Below, piece by piece: positions 28,432-37,078 of a DNA stretch of 64,000 nucleotides. Within the stretch, counting starts at the first letter, position 1. The number at the start of each line of letters is the position of its first letter. Both the position numbers and the translations under genes were made by a program. This stretch comes from Halorussus aquaticus (lineage in GTDB: Archaea; Halobacteriota; Halobacteria; Halobacteriales; Haladaptataceae): assembly GCF_024218795.1 (NCBI RefSeq), contig NZ_CP100400.1, forward strand, positions 3,162,001 to 3,226,000, written 5' to 3'. Under the pieces are notes generated by a model, which did not search any database, was not told where the DNA came from, and was given only the letters and a program-made list of their open reading frames with translations.

Positions 28432-29541
28432 TTACGCCTCGAACGCTCGGAGCGCGTCGAGGCGGGCCTCGGCGCTCCCGTCGGCGAGCGCGTCGCGGGC
28501 CAGTTCGACGCCCGCCCCGACCGAATCGGCGTCGCCGCCCGCGTAGATACGGAAGCCAGCGTTGAGCGCGACGGCGTCGGCGACCGGACCGTCGCGTTCG
28601 CCCGACAGCACGCGCTCGGTGATGCGGGCGGAGTCGGCCGGGAGGTCGTCCACTTCGAGGTCCTCGCGCTCGAATTCGACGCCGAGCGCCGCCGTTTCGA
28701 TCTCGTCGTCCACGATTTCGCCGTCGCTCCGGTCGGCGTCCCACACGGCGAACCGGGTCGTCCCCGGGCGCACGTCGTCGTACCCTTCCATTCCCTGCGC
28801 CATCACGACTCGCTCGTTGGGGAGTTCGCGGCTCTCGCGGACGGTCCCCGCGATGCGCTCGGCGTACGAGAGGTGGTAGAAGCTCCCGAAGTGGACGCTC
28901 GCGTTGGCGGGGTTCGCCAGCGTCTCGACGGTGTTGATGGAGGTCCGAACGCCGATGGACTTCCGAGCGGGCCGACGCTCGTGGACGAGGGAATTGAACT
29001 GCGACTGGGCGTAGAAACCGAACCCGACCTCGTCCACCATCGCGGCGCTCCGCTCGGGTTCGAGGTCGGTGGGGACGCCCAGTTCGTCGAGAACGTCGCC
29101 GTAGGTCGTGCCGTACTTGGCGGGGAGCGAGGGGCCGCTGTGGGCGACCACGGGCGTTCCCGCCGCGGCCGCGACCAGTCCCGAGGCGACGCCCAGCACG
29201 GCCGTCTTCTGCTTGCCGTCGTAGTTACCGCCGCAGTCCACGGGGTCGGCGTCGGGTTCCGCCACCGCGACAGACCGCTCGCGCATGGCGTCCACGAACC
29301 CGGCCAGTTCCTCGGGGGTACTCTCTTTCCAGCGGTTCGCCAGCAGGAACGCCCCGAGCGTCTCCGGGTCGGCGTCCCCGACGAGGACGCGGGCGAACGC
29401 CTCTCCGGCCTGCTCGTAGGTCATGTCGTCGGCGGTCTTCGGACCGGAGCCACAGACCTCGGTCAGGAGTCGGAGGAGCGTCCACTCGCCCTCGACTTCC
29501 GCGTCGCCGCCTCCGGCGGTCGATGCTCGGTCGCCGCTCAC
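28432..29541 (-). CDS. Anthranilate phosphoribosyltransferase-like protein (TrpD2/YbiB type)
   Basis: 369 aa of the nucleoside phosphorylase/TrpD class III fold: a helical N domain with YEQAGEAFARVL and an alpha/beta domain with VDCGGNYDGKQKTAVLG, GTPVVAHSGPSLPAKYGTTY and a VHFGSFYHLSYAERI block. The PRPP-binding Gly loop of true TrpD (GTGGD) is altered to CGGNYDGK, so it is more likely a TrpD2-like enzyme or nucleic-acid binder than tryptophan biosynthesis. It is the last gene of the siroheme operon, overlapping the methyltransferase by four bases. Confidence 0.8.
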   Translation of the reverse strand: MSGDRASTAGGGDAEVEGEWTLLRLLTEVCGSGPKTADDMTYEQAGEAFARVLVGDADPETLGAFLLANRWKESTPEELAGFVDAMRERSVAVAEPDADPVDCGGNYDGKQKTAVLGVASGLVAAAAGTPVVAHSGPSLPAKYGTTYGDVLDELGVPTDLEPERSAAMVDEVGFGFYAQSQFNSLVHERRPARKSIGVRTSINTVETLANPANASVHFGSFYHLSYAERIAGTVRESRELPNERVVMAQGMEGYDDVRPGTTRFAVWDADRSDGEIVDDEIETAALGVEFEREDLEVDDLPADSARITERVLSGERDGPVADAVALNAGFRIYAGGDADSVGAGVELARDALADGSAEARLDALRAFEA

Positions 29542-30389
29542 TGCTGGTTCACCTCGATTTCGTCCTCAACTCGCCCGACGCCGACCGCCGGTCCCAGTTC
29601 GCTCGCGCTCCCGCCCAGACAGTTCTTGACCGTCTCGCGGACGTTCACCACGTCGCCGACGACGGTGACCGCGGGCGGTTCGATATCGGCGTTCCGGGCG
29701 CGCTCGACGATGGTGTCGAGCGACCCCGTCACGGTCCGCTCGGAGGGGAGCGTCGCGCGTTCGACCATGGCGACCGGCGTGTCCGCACAGACCCCGTGCG
29801 ATTCGAGCGCCGCGACGTTGTCCGGGAGTCGGCCCACGCCCATCAGGACGACGAGCGTGCCGCCCGCCGAGACGATGCTGGCGAGCGCCTCCCAGTCTAT
29901 CGCGCTGTCGGGTTTCGTCGGGTCCTCGTGGCCCGTGACGACGGCGAGCGCGGAGGCGTGGTCGCGGTGGGTCGCCGGGATGCCCCCGGCGCTCGGCCCC
30001 GCGACGGCGCTGGTCACGCCCGGCACGAACTCGAAGGGGACGCCGTGGCGCGCGAGGTACTCCGCCTCCTCGCCGCCGCGGCCGAACAGGGTCGGGTCGC
30101 CGCCCTTGAGTCGCACCACGTCGCGGCCCGCCCGCGCCTCGCGGACCAGCATGTCGTTGATTTCGGCCTGCGGCGTCCGGTCGCCGCCGGGTCGCTTCCC
30201 GACGTTCTCGACGGTGGTGCAGTCTGGAACCGATTCGACGAGTTCGTCGCCCACGAGGTTGTCGTGGAAGACGACGTCGGCCTCGTCGAGCAGTCGCCGG
30301 GCCTTCACGGTCAGCAGTTCGGGGTCGCCCGGTCCCGCTCCGACGAGGGAGACGGTACCGGTGGTCGCGTTTCTGTTCGGGTGGCTCAT
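29538..30389 (-). CDS. cobA: Uroporphyrinogen-III C-methyltransferase
   Basis: 283-aa SAM-dependent tetrapyrrole methylase that converts uroporphyrinogen III to precorrin-2, the entry to siroheme and cobalamin. Clear motifs are VSLVGAGPGDPELLTVKA, the LKGGDPTLFGRGGEE loop, PGVTSAVAGPSAGGIPATHR and the later VVLMGVGRLP. It is a stand-alone methylase without uroporphyrinogen synthase or Met8-type domains. The start overlaps the stop of the CbiX-DR2241 gene and its stop overlaps the TrpD2-like gene, so it is part of one operon. Confidence 0.93.
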   Translation of the reverse strand: MSHPNRNATTGTVSLVGAGPGDPELLTVKARRLLDEADVVFHDNLVGDELVESVPDCTTVENVGKRPGGDRTPQAEINDMLVREARAGRDVVRLKGGDPTLFGRGGEEAEYLARHGVPFEFVPGVTSAVAGPSAGGIPATHRDHASALAVVTGHEDPTKPDSAIDWEALASIVSAGGTLVVLMGVGRLPDNVAALESHGVCADTPVAMVERATLPSERTVTGSLDTIVERARNADIEPPAVTVVGDVVNVRETVKNCLGGSASELGPAVGVGRVEDEIEVNQQ

Positions 30390-32029
30390 GGTTGTGGTCT
30401 GGTCTGGTCTGCGTCTCGCGCCCGCCGGTAGCGGACTCGGTAGACGTTCGCGGGGTCGGTCAGGTCGCCCCGCGGAACGGACGCGTCGCTCTCGGTCGGG
30501 TGTTCTGCTGTCGATGCTCCCTCGCTCTCGTGGGCCCCCTCGTGGTGGTGGAACTCGCGGGCCGCGGCGACGAGGAACGAACACGGCTCCCGGCAGGGAA
30601 TCGCGTCGTCCTCGGAACCGGCGGCGTCGCCGGGCGATTCGTCGGCGTCCGGCGCGTCGTCCTCGGCGTCGCCCGCGTCCCACTCCCGACGCTTCTCGCA
30701 GTTCTCGCAGCACGCCGCGACCGTGCCCGCCACTTCCTCCGGCGAGCAGTCGGCGACGGACTCGTAGATGCCGGTCTGGCGGTCGGCGACCGCCCGGAAC
30801 GGGACCGGGTCGAGGTCGCCAGCGCGCTCGGCGGCCCAGTGTTCGACGCCCGCCGGATAGACTGTCGAAACTGCCCGCAGCAGTCCCTCGCGGTCGAGGC
30901 CGGTGAGGACCCACCCCGCGGGGAGCGTGGATTCGCCCGCGAACGGGCGATACCGGCCGTCGTCGGCGTACCGGACCAGTTCCGGTAGTTCGCCGACGGA
31001 CTGCCCGTCGAGGTCGGCGGCGGCCGCCTCGCGGTCGCTGCGGTGTCGCAGGTCGTACTCGCCCGCGCCGGTCGCGGTGACGGCGAGTTCGCCCCAGACG
31101 CGAGTCTCGTCGCCGGACGCACCGGGTGCGTTCTCGTCGGATGCACTTTCGACCGCTCCGGACGCGCTCTCGACCCACGAGACGAACTCGTTCCCGGCCG
31201 CCTCGCGGACCGGGCGCTCCGGACCCGCGGCGGCGGAGTCGAGGTCCGCGCCCGCCTCCGCGGCGCGCTCCAGCACCACGTCCAAGACGAGGGGGTCGGT
31301 GCCGACCGCAGAGGCGTACCAGATGCGCCGGTCCTCGACGGTTCCCGGGACGGGGTAGCCCGACCTCGGGTCGTCGGTGAGACCCAGTAGCTCGGGAATC
31401 TCGTCCTGCGTGTGGAACCCGTCGGCGACGAACAGCGGGACGACGGCCACCTCGTCGGCCGAGAACTCGTCCAGAACGTCCTCGACGTAGGGGGCCTCGT
31501 CCATGAACAGCGCGCCGACTTCGGCGAAGTCACTGCGTTCGCGGAGCGCCTCGACGTGGTCGTAGACGGCGTCCGCGCTGTTCGGATTGCGCTCGGTGCC
31601 GTGACCGATGACCGCGAGCGCGGCGTCTCCGGGGTCCACGCTCCCGTGGGCGTCGCCCTCGCCTTCCAGCATCCGCCGGGCGCGGGCCGCGATGACGTCG
31701 GTCATGTCGGGGTGGGTGCCGACCGGGTCGGCGTACCGGACGGTCGGCCCGTCGTCGCCCCTGTCGTCCTCGCCGAGACCGAACTCCCGGGGGAGGACCT
31801 GCTCCACGAAGTAGCCCTCGCTGACGAACAGCGGAACGACGATGGCCTCGTCGGCGTCGATGGTGTGCAGGACGTCCCGGAACGACGGGGCCTCCTTCCA
31901 GTACGCCGGGCGGACCTCGGCGAAGTTCCCGCGTTCGCGTGCGGCCTCGACGGCGACGCGAACCGGAGTCGCGGAGTCGGGATTGCGGTGAGAGCCGTGT
32001 CCCGCGACGACGAGCGCCTGTTCAGTCAT
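30386..32029 (-). CDS. CbiX-CbiX-DR2241 fusion: sirohydrochlorin chelatase with 4Fe-4S domain
   Basis: 547 aa. There are two CbiX-type chelatase domains in tandem (about 1-125 and 130-265), each beginning with its own signature, VVAGHGSHRNPDS and VIGHGTERNPNS, where the His coordinates the inserted metal. A third part (about 290-440) matches the DR2241 stabilising region. The Cys-rich segment CCENCEKRREW ... CREPCSF, split by an acidic linker, should hold a 4Fe-4S cluster. It probably inserts Fe2+ into sirohydrochlorin to make siroheme for the adjacent nitrite reductase; Co2+ insertion is the alternative. It overlaps its neighbours by 8 and 4 bases. Confidence 0.88.
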   Translation of the reverse strand: MTEQALVVAGHGSHRNPDSATPVRVAVEAARERGNFAEVRPAYWKEAPSFRDVLHTIDADEAIVVPLFVSEGYFVEQVLPREFGLGEDDRGDDGPTVRYADPVGTHPDMTDVIAARARRMLEGEGDAHGSVDPGDAALAVIGHGTERNPNSADAVYDHVEALRERSDFAEVGALFMDEAPYVEDVLDEFSADEVAVVPLFVADGFHTQDEIPELLGLTDDPRSGYPVPGTVEDRRIWYASAVGTDPLVLDVVLERAAEAGADLDSAAAGPERPVREAAGNEFVSWVESASGAVESASDENAPGASGDETRVWGELAVTATGAGEYDLRHRSDREAAAADLDGQSVGELPELVRYADDGRYRPFAGESTLPAGWVLTGLDREGLLRAVSTVYPAGVEHWAAERAGDLDPVPFRAVADRQTGIYESVADCSPEEVAGTVAACCENCEKRREWDAGDAEDDAPDADESPGDAAGSEDDAIPCREPCSFLVAAAREFHHHEGAHESEGASTAEHPTESDASVPRGDLTDPANVYRVRYRRARDADQTRPQP

Positions 32030-32348
32030 CGTCGTTCCCGGTCGTCTCTGACTCCTCGGTCTGGTCGTCGGCCTGTGCCTCTTCGACTCTCTCGGCGTAC
32101 TTTTCGAGGTCCGCGGCCAGCGCCCGGGCCTGCTCCGGCGAGAGGTCCGCGCGGTCGGCGTGGGCCGGGAGCGCGTCGAGACTCGTGTTGTCGAGTTCGA
32201 ACTGGAGTTCGACGCGGTCGGGGTCGTTGCGCGGCGCGGTCACGTTCAGCGTGGCGTACGCCGACTCCTCGAAGTCGTGGCCCTCGGCGCGGGCCTCCAC
32301 GAGGTCCAGCGTCGTGTACGCGTTGACTTTCAGTACGCGGTCCGCCAT
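32022..32348 (-). CDS. DUF6360-family haloarchaeal protein
   Basis: 108 aa beginning MADRVLKVNAYTTLDLVEA. A compact alpha/beta domain with FEESAYATLNVTAP and VELQFELDN is followed by a helical region and an acidic tail. It is a small family restricted to haloarchaea and of unknown function. It lies 2 bp after the nitrite reductase gene and overlaps the CbiX gene by 8 bases, so it is likely an accessory factor in siroheme or nitrite reductase maturation; that is inference from position only. Confidence 0.75.
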   Translation of the reverse strand: MADRVLKVNAYTTLDLVEARAEGHDFEESAYATLNVTAPRNDPDRVELQFELDNTSLDALPAHADRADLSPEQARALAADLEKYAERVEEAQADDQTEESETTGNDDD

Positions 32349-32350
32349 GG

Positions 32351-34126
32351 TCAGTCGTCGCTCGTGATGGGGTTACCGCGCGCGTCGGTCGGCGCGGGCG
32401 AGTCGTCCATCGCGTCGTCCTCGGCGTAGGGGTACCACGTCATCTTCGTGTTGTGCATGTAGGGGTCCTCGTAGTCGGTCTCCTCGGGGTCGGCGAGCGC
32501 CTGCACCTCGTCCTCGTCGCGCTGCCGGACGAAGTCCCGGAAGCTCTCGCCGTCCTCGCGCTCGGCCTCGTAGACCTCCAGCAGGTTCCGGATGTAGCCC
32601 GGAATCTCGTCGGCGGGCACGCGCATCTCGACCCAGTCGGCGAACTCGGGGTTCTCGCCGAGACCGCCGCCGAGTCCCACGTCGAACGCTTCGACGGGTT
32701 CGCCGTCCTTGCGGGCCTTCATCCCGCGGAGCGAGATGTCGGCAATCTGGGGCTGGGCGCACGAGGCGGTGCAGCCAGAGAGGTGGATGTGGAAGTCCTC
32801 GACGCCCTCGGGCACCGGCACGTTCTCCTTGAGCCAGCGGGCGTACCGGACCATCCGGTTCTTCGTCTCCACGATGGACAGCGAGCAGTACTCGGTGCCG
32901 GTACACGCGATGGACCCTCGGAGGAACGGATGGGGGTCGGGCGAGTACTCGTCGAGCAGCGGTTCGTCGAGGAAGGCGTCGAGTTCATCGGAGGGGATGT
33001 CGCCCACGATGAGGTTCTGGCGCTGGGTGACGCCGATCATCTCCGAGCCGTATGAGTCCGCGAGGTCCGCGAGTTCGACGACCTCCTCGGCGCTCATCCG
33101 ACCGACCAGCACCGAGAGACCGACGAAGTGGTCGCCGTCGTTCTGGTCGTGGACGCCGACGTAGTCGCCCGGCGCGTCGGACCGTCCGGCGTTGTAGTCG
33201 TACTGGTCGCGCAGGTTCTCCCCCGCGGTCGGGAGTTCGTAGTCCACGTACTCGTCCTGCAGGGTCTCCCGGACCTTCTCCGGCCCCCACTCGTCCACGA
33301 GGAACTTCATGCGGGCGCTGAAGCGGTCCTCGCGGTCGCCGTAGTCGCGGAACAGTCCCGAGAGGCCCGCGGCGACCTCGGCCGCGTTCTCCGGGCGGCA
33401 GAACACGTCGATGTCCCGGGCGAACCGGGGTTCCTTCCGGGCGAGACCGCCGCCGACCCGGACGTTGAACCCTTCGACCTCTTCGCCGTCGGTGGTCTTG
33501 ACCGCGGGTTCGAAGGCGAGGTCGTTGATGTCGCCCTGCCCCGCCCCGCGGGTGTCGCCGGTGACGGCGACCTTCCACTTGCGGGGGAGGTTCTCGTACA
33601 GGTCGTTGCCTTTGAACTCGTCGTGGAGGTTCTGGACGACGGGCCACACGTCGAGGTGTTCGTCGGCGTCGCGTCCGGCCACGGGCGACCCGACGATGTT
33701 CCGCCACGAGTCGCCGCAGGCCTGAATAGTAGAGAGACCGACAGACTCCAGCTTCTCGAAGATGTCCGGGATGTCCTCGACCTTTATCCAGTGGAGCTGA
33801 ATCGACTGGCGTGTGGTGAAGTCGGCGTAGGCGTCGCCGAACTCGGGGTTCTCGACCGGGCCGGTCGCGTACTCCCGCGCCACCTCGCCGACGACGCGGA
33901 GCTGTTCGGGCGTGAGTCGGCCCATCGGGACGCCGATGCGCATCATGAAGTACGACTCTTGGCCCTTCCGCTGGTGGTAGAGACCCCACCACTTGAACCG
34001 CTCGAACCACGCGTCGTGTTCGTCCTCGGGGATGGCGTCCCACCCCTCCTCGGCGAATCGCTCGAGGTGGTCGCGTATCTCCACTCCGTATATCTCGTCC
34101 TTCCAGGTCTCGACTTTACTCGGCAT
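32351..34126 (-). CDS. nirA: Ferredoxin-dependent assimilatory nitrite (or sulfite) reductase
   Basis: 591-aa siroheme/4Fe-4S enzyme that reduces nitrite to ammonia with six electrons from ferredoxin. Both halves of the duplicated nitrite/sulfite reductase fold are present (DFTTRQSIQLHWIK; VGVTQRQNL-like GVTQRQNLIVGDIP). Cluster ligands are Cys408 and Cys414 (CTGTEYC) and Cys452 and Cys456 (GCTASC). It has an unusually acidic, Asp-rich C-terminus. First gene of the siroheme operon; a TATA-like CTTTATTGG 26 bp upstream gives a leaderless start at 34126. Sulfite as substrate cannot be excluded from sequence. Confidence 0.9.
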   Translation of the reverse strand: MPSKVETWKDEIYGVEIRDHLERFAEEGWDAIPEDEHDAWFERFKWWGLYHQRKGQESYFMMRIGVPMGRLTPEQLRVVGEVAREYATGPVENPEFGDAYADFTTRQSIQLHWIKVEDIPDIFEKLESVGLSTIQACGDSWRNIVGSPVAGRDADEHLDVWPVVQNLHDEFKGNDLYENLPRKWKVAVTGDTRGAGQGDINDLAFEPAVKTTDGEEVEGFNVRVGGGLARKEPRFARDIDVFCRPENAAEVAAGLSGLFRDYGDREDRFSARMKFLVDEWGPEKVRETLQDEYVDYELPTAGENLRDQYDYNAGRSDAPGDYVGVHDQNDGDHFVGLSVLVGRMSAEEVVELADLADSYGSEMIGVTQRQNLIVGDIPSDELDAFLDEPLLDEYSPDPHPFLRGSIACTGTEYCSLSIVETKNRMVRYARWLKENVPVPEGVEDFHIHLSGCTASCAQPQIADISLRGMKARKDGEPVEAFDVGLGGGLGENPEFADWVEMRVPADEIPGYIRNLLEVYEAEREDGESFRDFVRQRDEDEVQALADPEETDYEDPYMHNTKMTWYPYAEDDAMDDSPAPTDARGNPITSDD

Positions 34127-34146
34127 GGACAGCAAAACGCAGTCTA

Positions 34147-34158
34147 CCAATAAAGCGC
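34147..34158 (-). promoter_or_regulatory. Promoter of the nitrite reductase/siroheme operon
   Basis: On the minus strand GCTTTATTGG is centred about 26 bp before the nirA ATG. It is the only promoter-like site for the five overlapping genes that end at 28432. Confidence 0.5.
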
Positions 34159-34283
34159 CAGTTCCCCCGTCAATCTTCCCCGATGCTCCGAACAACCGGC
34201 GGGAATTGCGGCTTCCGGTGACGGCTCTCGGACAACGTCTCCCTCGTTCGCATCTCCGACCGTTCGCCACACCCGCGACACGC

Positions 34284-34619
34284 CTACTCCGGGTTCGCCA
34301 GCCGCGTCCGTCGCTCCGGAACGTGGACGCTCGACGGAACGACCTGTCTGAACTCGCCTGTCTCGCGGCTCACTCGCCCCAGCGTCAACCAGTCGGTGAC
34401 GCCGCTGGCTCCGCAGACGACGCACTGCCCGGCGATGCGGCCCTCGATGTCGGGCCAATCGACGCCGACCTCCACGAACCCCTCCGCGAGGAAATCCGCC
34501 TGCTCGCACCCGCAGAAGTCGTGGCGCGCGAGGAGCCACAGCTGGCTCACCGGGACCGACCGCGAGTCGTTGACGCTGAGCCAGGCCCCGTCGTCTAGCT
34601 GGTGGACGGATACGACCAT
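34284..34619 (-). CDS. Haloarchaeal hypothetical protein with Cys knuckles, 111 aa
   Basis: Contains CGCEQAD and CVVCGASG, four or five cysteines that could bind one zinc, around a short acidic core. The N-terminus MVVSVHQLDDGAWLSVNDSR looks like a compact beta sheet. It is transcribed on the same strand as nirA but upstream of its promoter, and divergent from the small gene at 34868. I do not recognise the family; a regulatory or redox role is possible. Confidence 0.6.
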   Translation of the reverse strand: MVVSVHQLDDGAWLSVNDSRSVPVSQLWLLARHDFCGCEQADFLAEGFVEVGVDWPDIEGRIAGQCVVCGASGVTDWLTLGRVSRETGEFRQVVPSSVHVPERRTRLANPE

Positions 34620-34867
34620 ACGACCGTGGAGTACCAGCCGGGGGGTAAGGGTGTCGCCGTCCGCGACGCTTGCCGACTGTCACGCGATTCGCTGACACCG
34701 GAGTACCGCCGAAACCCGCGACGCTGGCCCGACGCCGTCTCTCCGCGACCGTCTCCGCCGACCGAGCGCCGTCGTCGGTACCGGAGAGAACCGCCTCTGT
34801 ATCCGAGCATCGGTAGCGATTACGGACGAGCGCGGCCTTATCTACGTCGTCTGCGTACAACGTATCA

Positions 34868-35035
34868 ATGACCGCCGAGGAAACACTCGACGAGCCGCCC
34901 GCGAGCGACGAATCGACAGACGAGCGGAGCGAACGCGAGCGGAGTCATCTAGAGGACGTGGAAGACGGGGCGGGGTGCACCGAAATCTGGGAACACCTGA
35001 GCGAACGCCGCGAAGACGAGACCGACGAGGAGTAG
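34868..35035 (+). CDS. Small acidic conserved haloarchaeal protein, 55 aa
   Basis: The conserved core is HLEDVEDGAGCTEIWEHLSE, seen in many haloarchaeal genomes, with a very acidic N-terminus. A TATA-like CTTATCTA at about 34836-34843 supports leaderless translation from 34868. The segment DERSERERS is encoded by two in-frame copies of GAGCGGAG (34922-34929 and 34937-34944), and the 11-mer GAGCGGAGCGA here equals the hairpin loop of the aminopeptidase repeat. The 293 bp that follow (35036-35328) show no gene. Confidence 0.65.
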   Translation: MTAEETLDEPPASDESTDERSERERSHLEDVEDGAGCTEIWEHLSERREDETDEE

Positions 35036-35328
35036 GTCGGTGGTTCGGAGCAGTACGACCGGCAGTATTCTCTCCGCCCGTCACCGCCGGAGCGCCGCGT
35101 CTGGCAGTACGCACGCTCTCGGTTCTGAACACTCCCGGTTGTGAACGCGATACCCCTCGAAACACGAGTCTCTCGCCTCGGGATACTCTCCGCTCGTCTA
35201 TACTGGTTCAGCCCTCGGCGGAACTAAATACGGCTGGATAGGACGAGTTCGCGGTCGGTGAGGAGTTACCGCAAAACGAGACTACCGAGACGAGAAATGG
35301 GGTGCGCCCGCCGGTCGGTCGAGTACCG

Positions 35329-35994
35329 CTACTCGATGTATCCGAGCGCTTGGTCGATGCGACCGAGTTCCGGCCCCGTCGTCTCCTGTCCGACGACGTA
35401 GCCGTGTTTGTTGGCGAGCAGTCCCGACCCGACGAGGGGAGCGCCGTAGTTGATGGTGCCGATGTCCGCGGGCACGTCCAGCACTTCCTCCAGTCGGTCG
35501 AGTTGGTCGTCAGTCGCCTTCGGGTGACAGAGGACGCCCTCGTTGGTGGCGACGGCGGCGGTGCCGACCGTCCGCACGTCGGCGAGGTTACCTCGCTCCA
35601 CGTCCACTTCCAGCGCCTCCTCGACGGCCCGCATCGCGTCGCGCGAGAGGTCCGGGTGGACGTAGGCCCCCTTGTCGTTGGCGAGGACGACGTTTCCCGC
35701 GGCGTTTATCTTGCCCGGTAGTTCGGTCACGTCGAGTTCCGTGACGTCGGCGATTCGGTCGCGCTCGCGGTCGGTGACGCGACTGCTGACCAGCAGTCCG
35801 TTCTCGTTGCCGACCGCCAGCGCGCCGACGGTCGAAGAGCCGCCGACCGTGGTCTCGACGGCTTCGACGTCGAGTTCGTCGCTCACGTCGGCGATTACGT
35901 CGTCCTCCAGGTCCGGGCGGACCAGCAGGTGCTCGTCGGTCGCGCGAGCGAAGACCCCGACGTAAGACGATCCGACGAAGGCGGCGCGGAGCAA
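35329..35994 (-). CDS. eif6: Translation initiation factor 6
   Basis: 221-aa anti-association factor that binds the 50S subunit. It has the fivefold pentein repeat seen as recurring GxLxNxxG-like units ([49 protein letters not shown]). Length and start ([15 protein letters not shown]) are normal. It follows rpl31e by 4 bp in the gene order rpl39e-rpl31e-eif6. Confidence 0.95.
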   Translation of the reverse strand: MLRAAFVGSSYVGVFARATDEHLLVRPDLEDDVIADVSDELDVEAVETTVGGSSTVGALAVGNENGLLVSSRVTDRERDRIADVTELDVTELPGKINAAGNVVLANDKGAYVHPDLSRDAMRAVEEALEVDVERGNLADVRTVGTAAVATNEGVLCHPKATDDQLDRLEEVLDVPADIGTINYGAPLVGSGLLANKHGYVVGQETTGPELGRIDQALGYIE

Positions 35995-35998
35995 AGCT

Positions 35999-36277
35999 CT
36001 ACTCGGCGTGTTCCGCTTCGACGATGGTCTCGCCCTCTTCCTCGAATCGGGCGGCGCGGACGCGAAGCTTGCTCGGGGGCTTCTTGCGGCCGCGCGACCA
36101 GACTTCCTCGTTGATGGAGGGGTCGAGACGCACTTCGTCGTCCTCGACCTTGAAGTGCTGCGAGAGGTGGTCGCGGACGAGCGACATCGCCTTGTCGGCG
36201 CGTTCGTGCTTCGGTGCGGCCTTGGCGTCGCGGAGCGGCACCGTGATGACGCGCTCCTCGAAGTCGTTCGCGCTCAT
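35999..36277 (-). CDS. rpl31e: 50S ribosomal protein L31e
   Basis: 92 aa, [19 protein letters not shown] start with [16 protein letters not shown] and the basic [20 protein letters not shown] block that contacts rRNA near the exit tunnel. Its ATG shares one base with the stop of rpl39e (TAATG). Confidence 0.95.
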   Translation of the reverse strand: MSANDFEERVITVPLRDAKAAPKHERADKAMSLVRDHLSQHFKVEDDEVRLDPSINEEVWSRGRKKPPSKLRVRAARFEEEGETIVEAEHAE

Positions 36278-36429
36278 TATTCGTCGGTGTCCTGACGCCG
36301 CCAGTTACGGCGCTTCGGGTTCTGCATCGTCTCGCGGTCGGTCTTCATGATGACCCACGCCGGAACGCGACTGTTCTGACGGTCGAGTTTGGACAGGCGC
36401 TTTTTCTTCGCTTTCGACTTCTTGCTCAT
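36277..36429 (-). CDS. rpl39e: 50S ribosomal protein L39e
   Basis: 50 aa, strongly basic: [18 protein letters not shown] start, then [12 protein letters not shown] and [12 protein letters not shown]. It lies in the exit tunnel of the large subunit. The ATG at 36427-36429 is the family start; the longer open frame upstream is not coding. First gene of rpl39e-rpl31e-eif6. Confidence 0.95.
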   Translation of the reverse strand: MSKKSKAKKKRLSKLDRQNSRVPAWVIMKTDRETMQNPKRRNWRRQDTDE

Positions 36430-36490
36430 GGTACCACGTTCTTCCCCGCCGTAGCTTAAAATCTTGTTCCTTTGGGGTCGCTCGCCCGCG

Positions 36491-37078
36491 TCAGGTCTGC
36501 ACCGAACCCTCGCCCGCCGAGAGGGCGGCCTCGAACCGCTCGCTCGTTCGGACGTCCGCGAGATATCGCGGTTCGTCCGGGTCTTCGGGCCGGTCTCGTA
36601 ACTGCGACTGCCACCACCCCACGTCGCGCCACTCCCCGCGCTTGAAGCCGACCGATTCGTAGACGCCCACTCGCTCGAAGCCGAACGACTCGTGGAGCGC
36701 GACGCTCGCGGGGTTCGGAAGCGCGATACCCGCATAGGCGTTACAGAACCCCTGTAAACGTAGGATTTCGAACAGCGACTCGTAGAGACCCCGACCGACG
36801 CCCCGCCGTCGGTGGTCCGCCGCGACGTACACCGACACGTCCACCGACCAGCGGTAGGCCCCGCGCTCGCGGTGCCGACCCGCGTAGGCGTAGCCCGCGA
36901 TTTCGTCGTCGATTTCACAGACCAGCCACGGGAACTCGGGGAAGGCGTCGGCGACCCGGTCGGCCATCTCCGCGTCGCTCGGCGGGTCGTCTTCGAAGGA
37001 GACGGCGGTGTTCCGAACTATCGGGGCGTACACGGACCGAATCGCGGGCGCGTCCCCCTCGTCGGCGAGCCGAATCAT
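36491..37078 (-). CDS. GNAT-family N-acetyltransferase
   Basis: 195 aa, phosphinothricin/methionine-sulfoximine acetyltransferase-like GNAT. It starts [21 protein letters not shown], with the acetyl-CoA site [15 protein letters not shown] and [21 protein letters not shown]. It may acetylate a small amine or a glutamine-synthetase inhibitor analogue; the substrate is unproven. The start overlaps the stop of thpR by four bases, so they are co-translated. Confidence 0.85.
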   Translation of the reverse strand: MIRLADEGDAPAIRSVYAPIVRNTAVSFEDDPPSDAEMADRVADAFPEFPWLVCEIDDEIAGYAYAGRHRERGAYRWSVDVSVYVAADHRRRGVGRGLYESLFEILRLQGFCNAYAGIALPNPASVALHESFGFERVGVYESVGFKRGEWRDVGWWQSQLRDRPEDPDEPRYLADVRTSERFEAALSAGEGSVQT

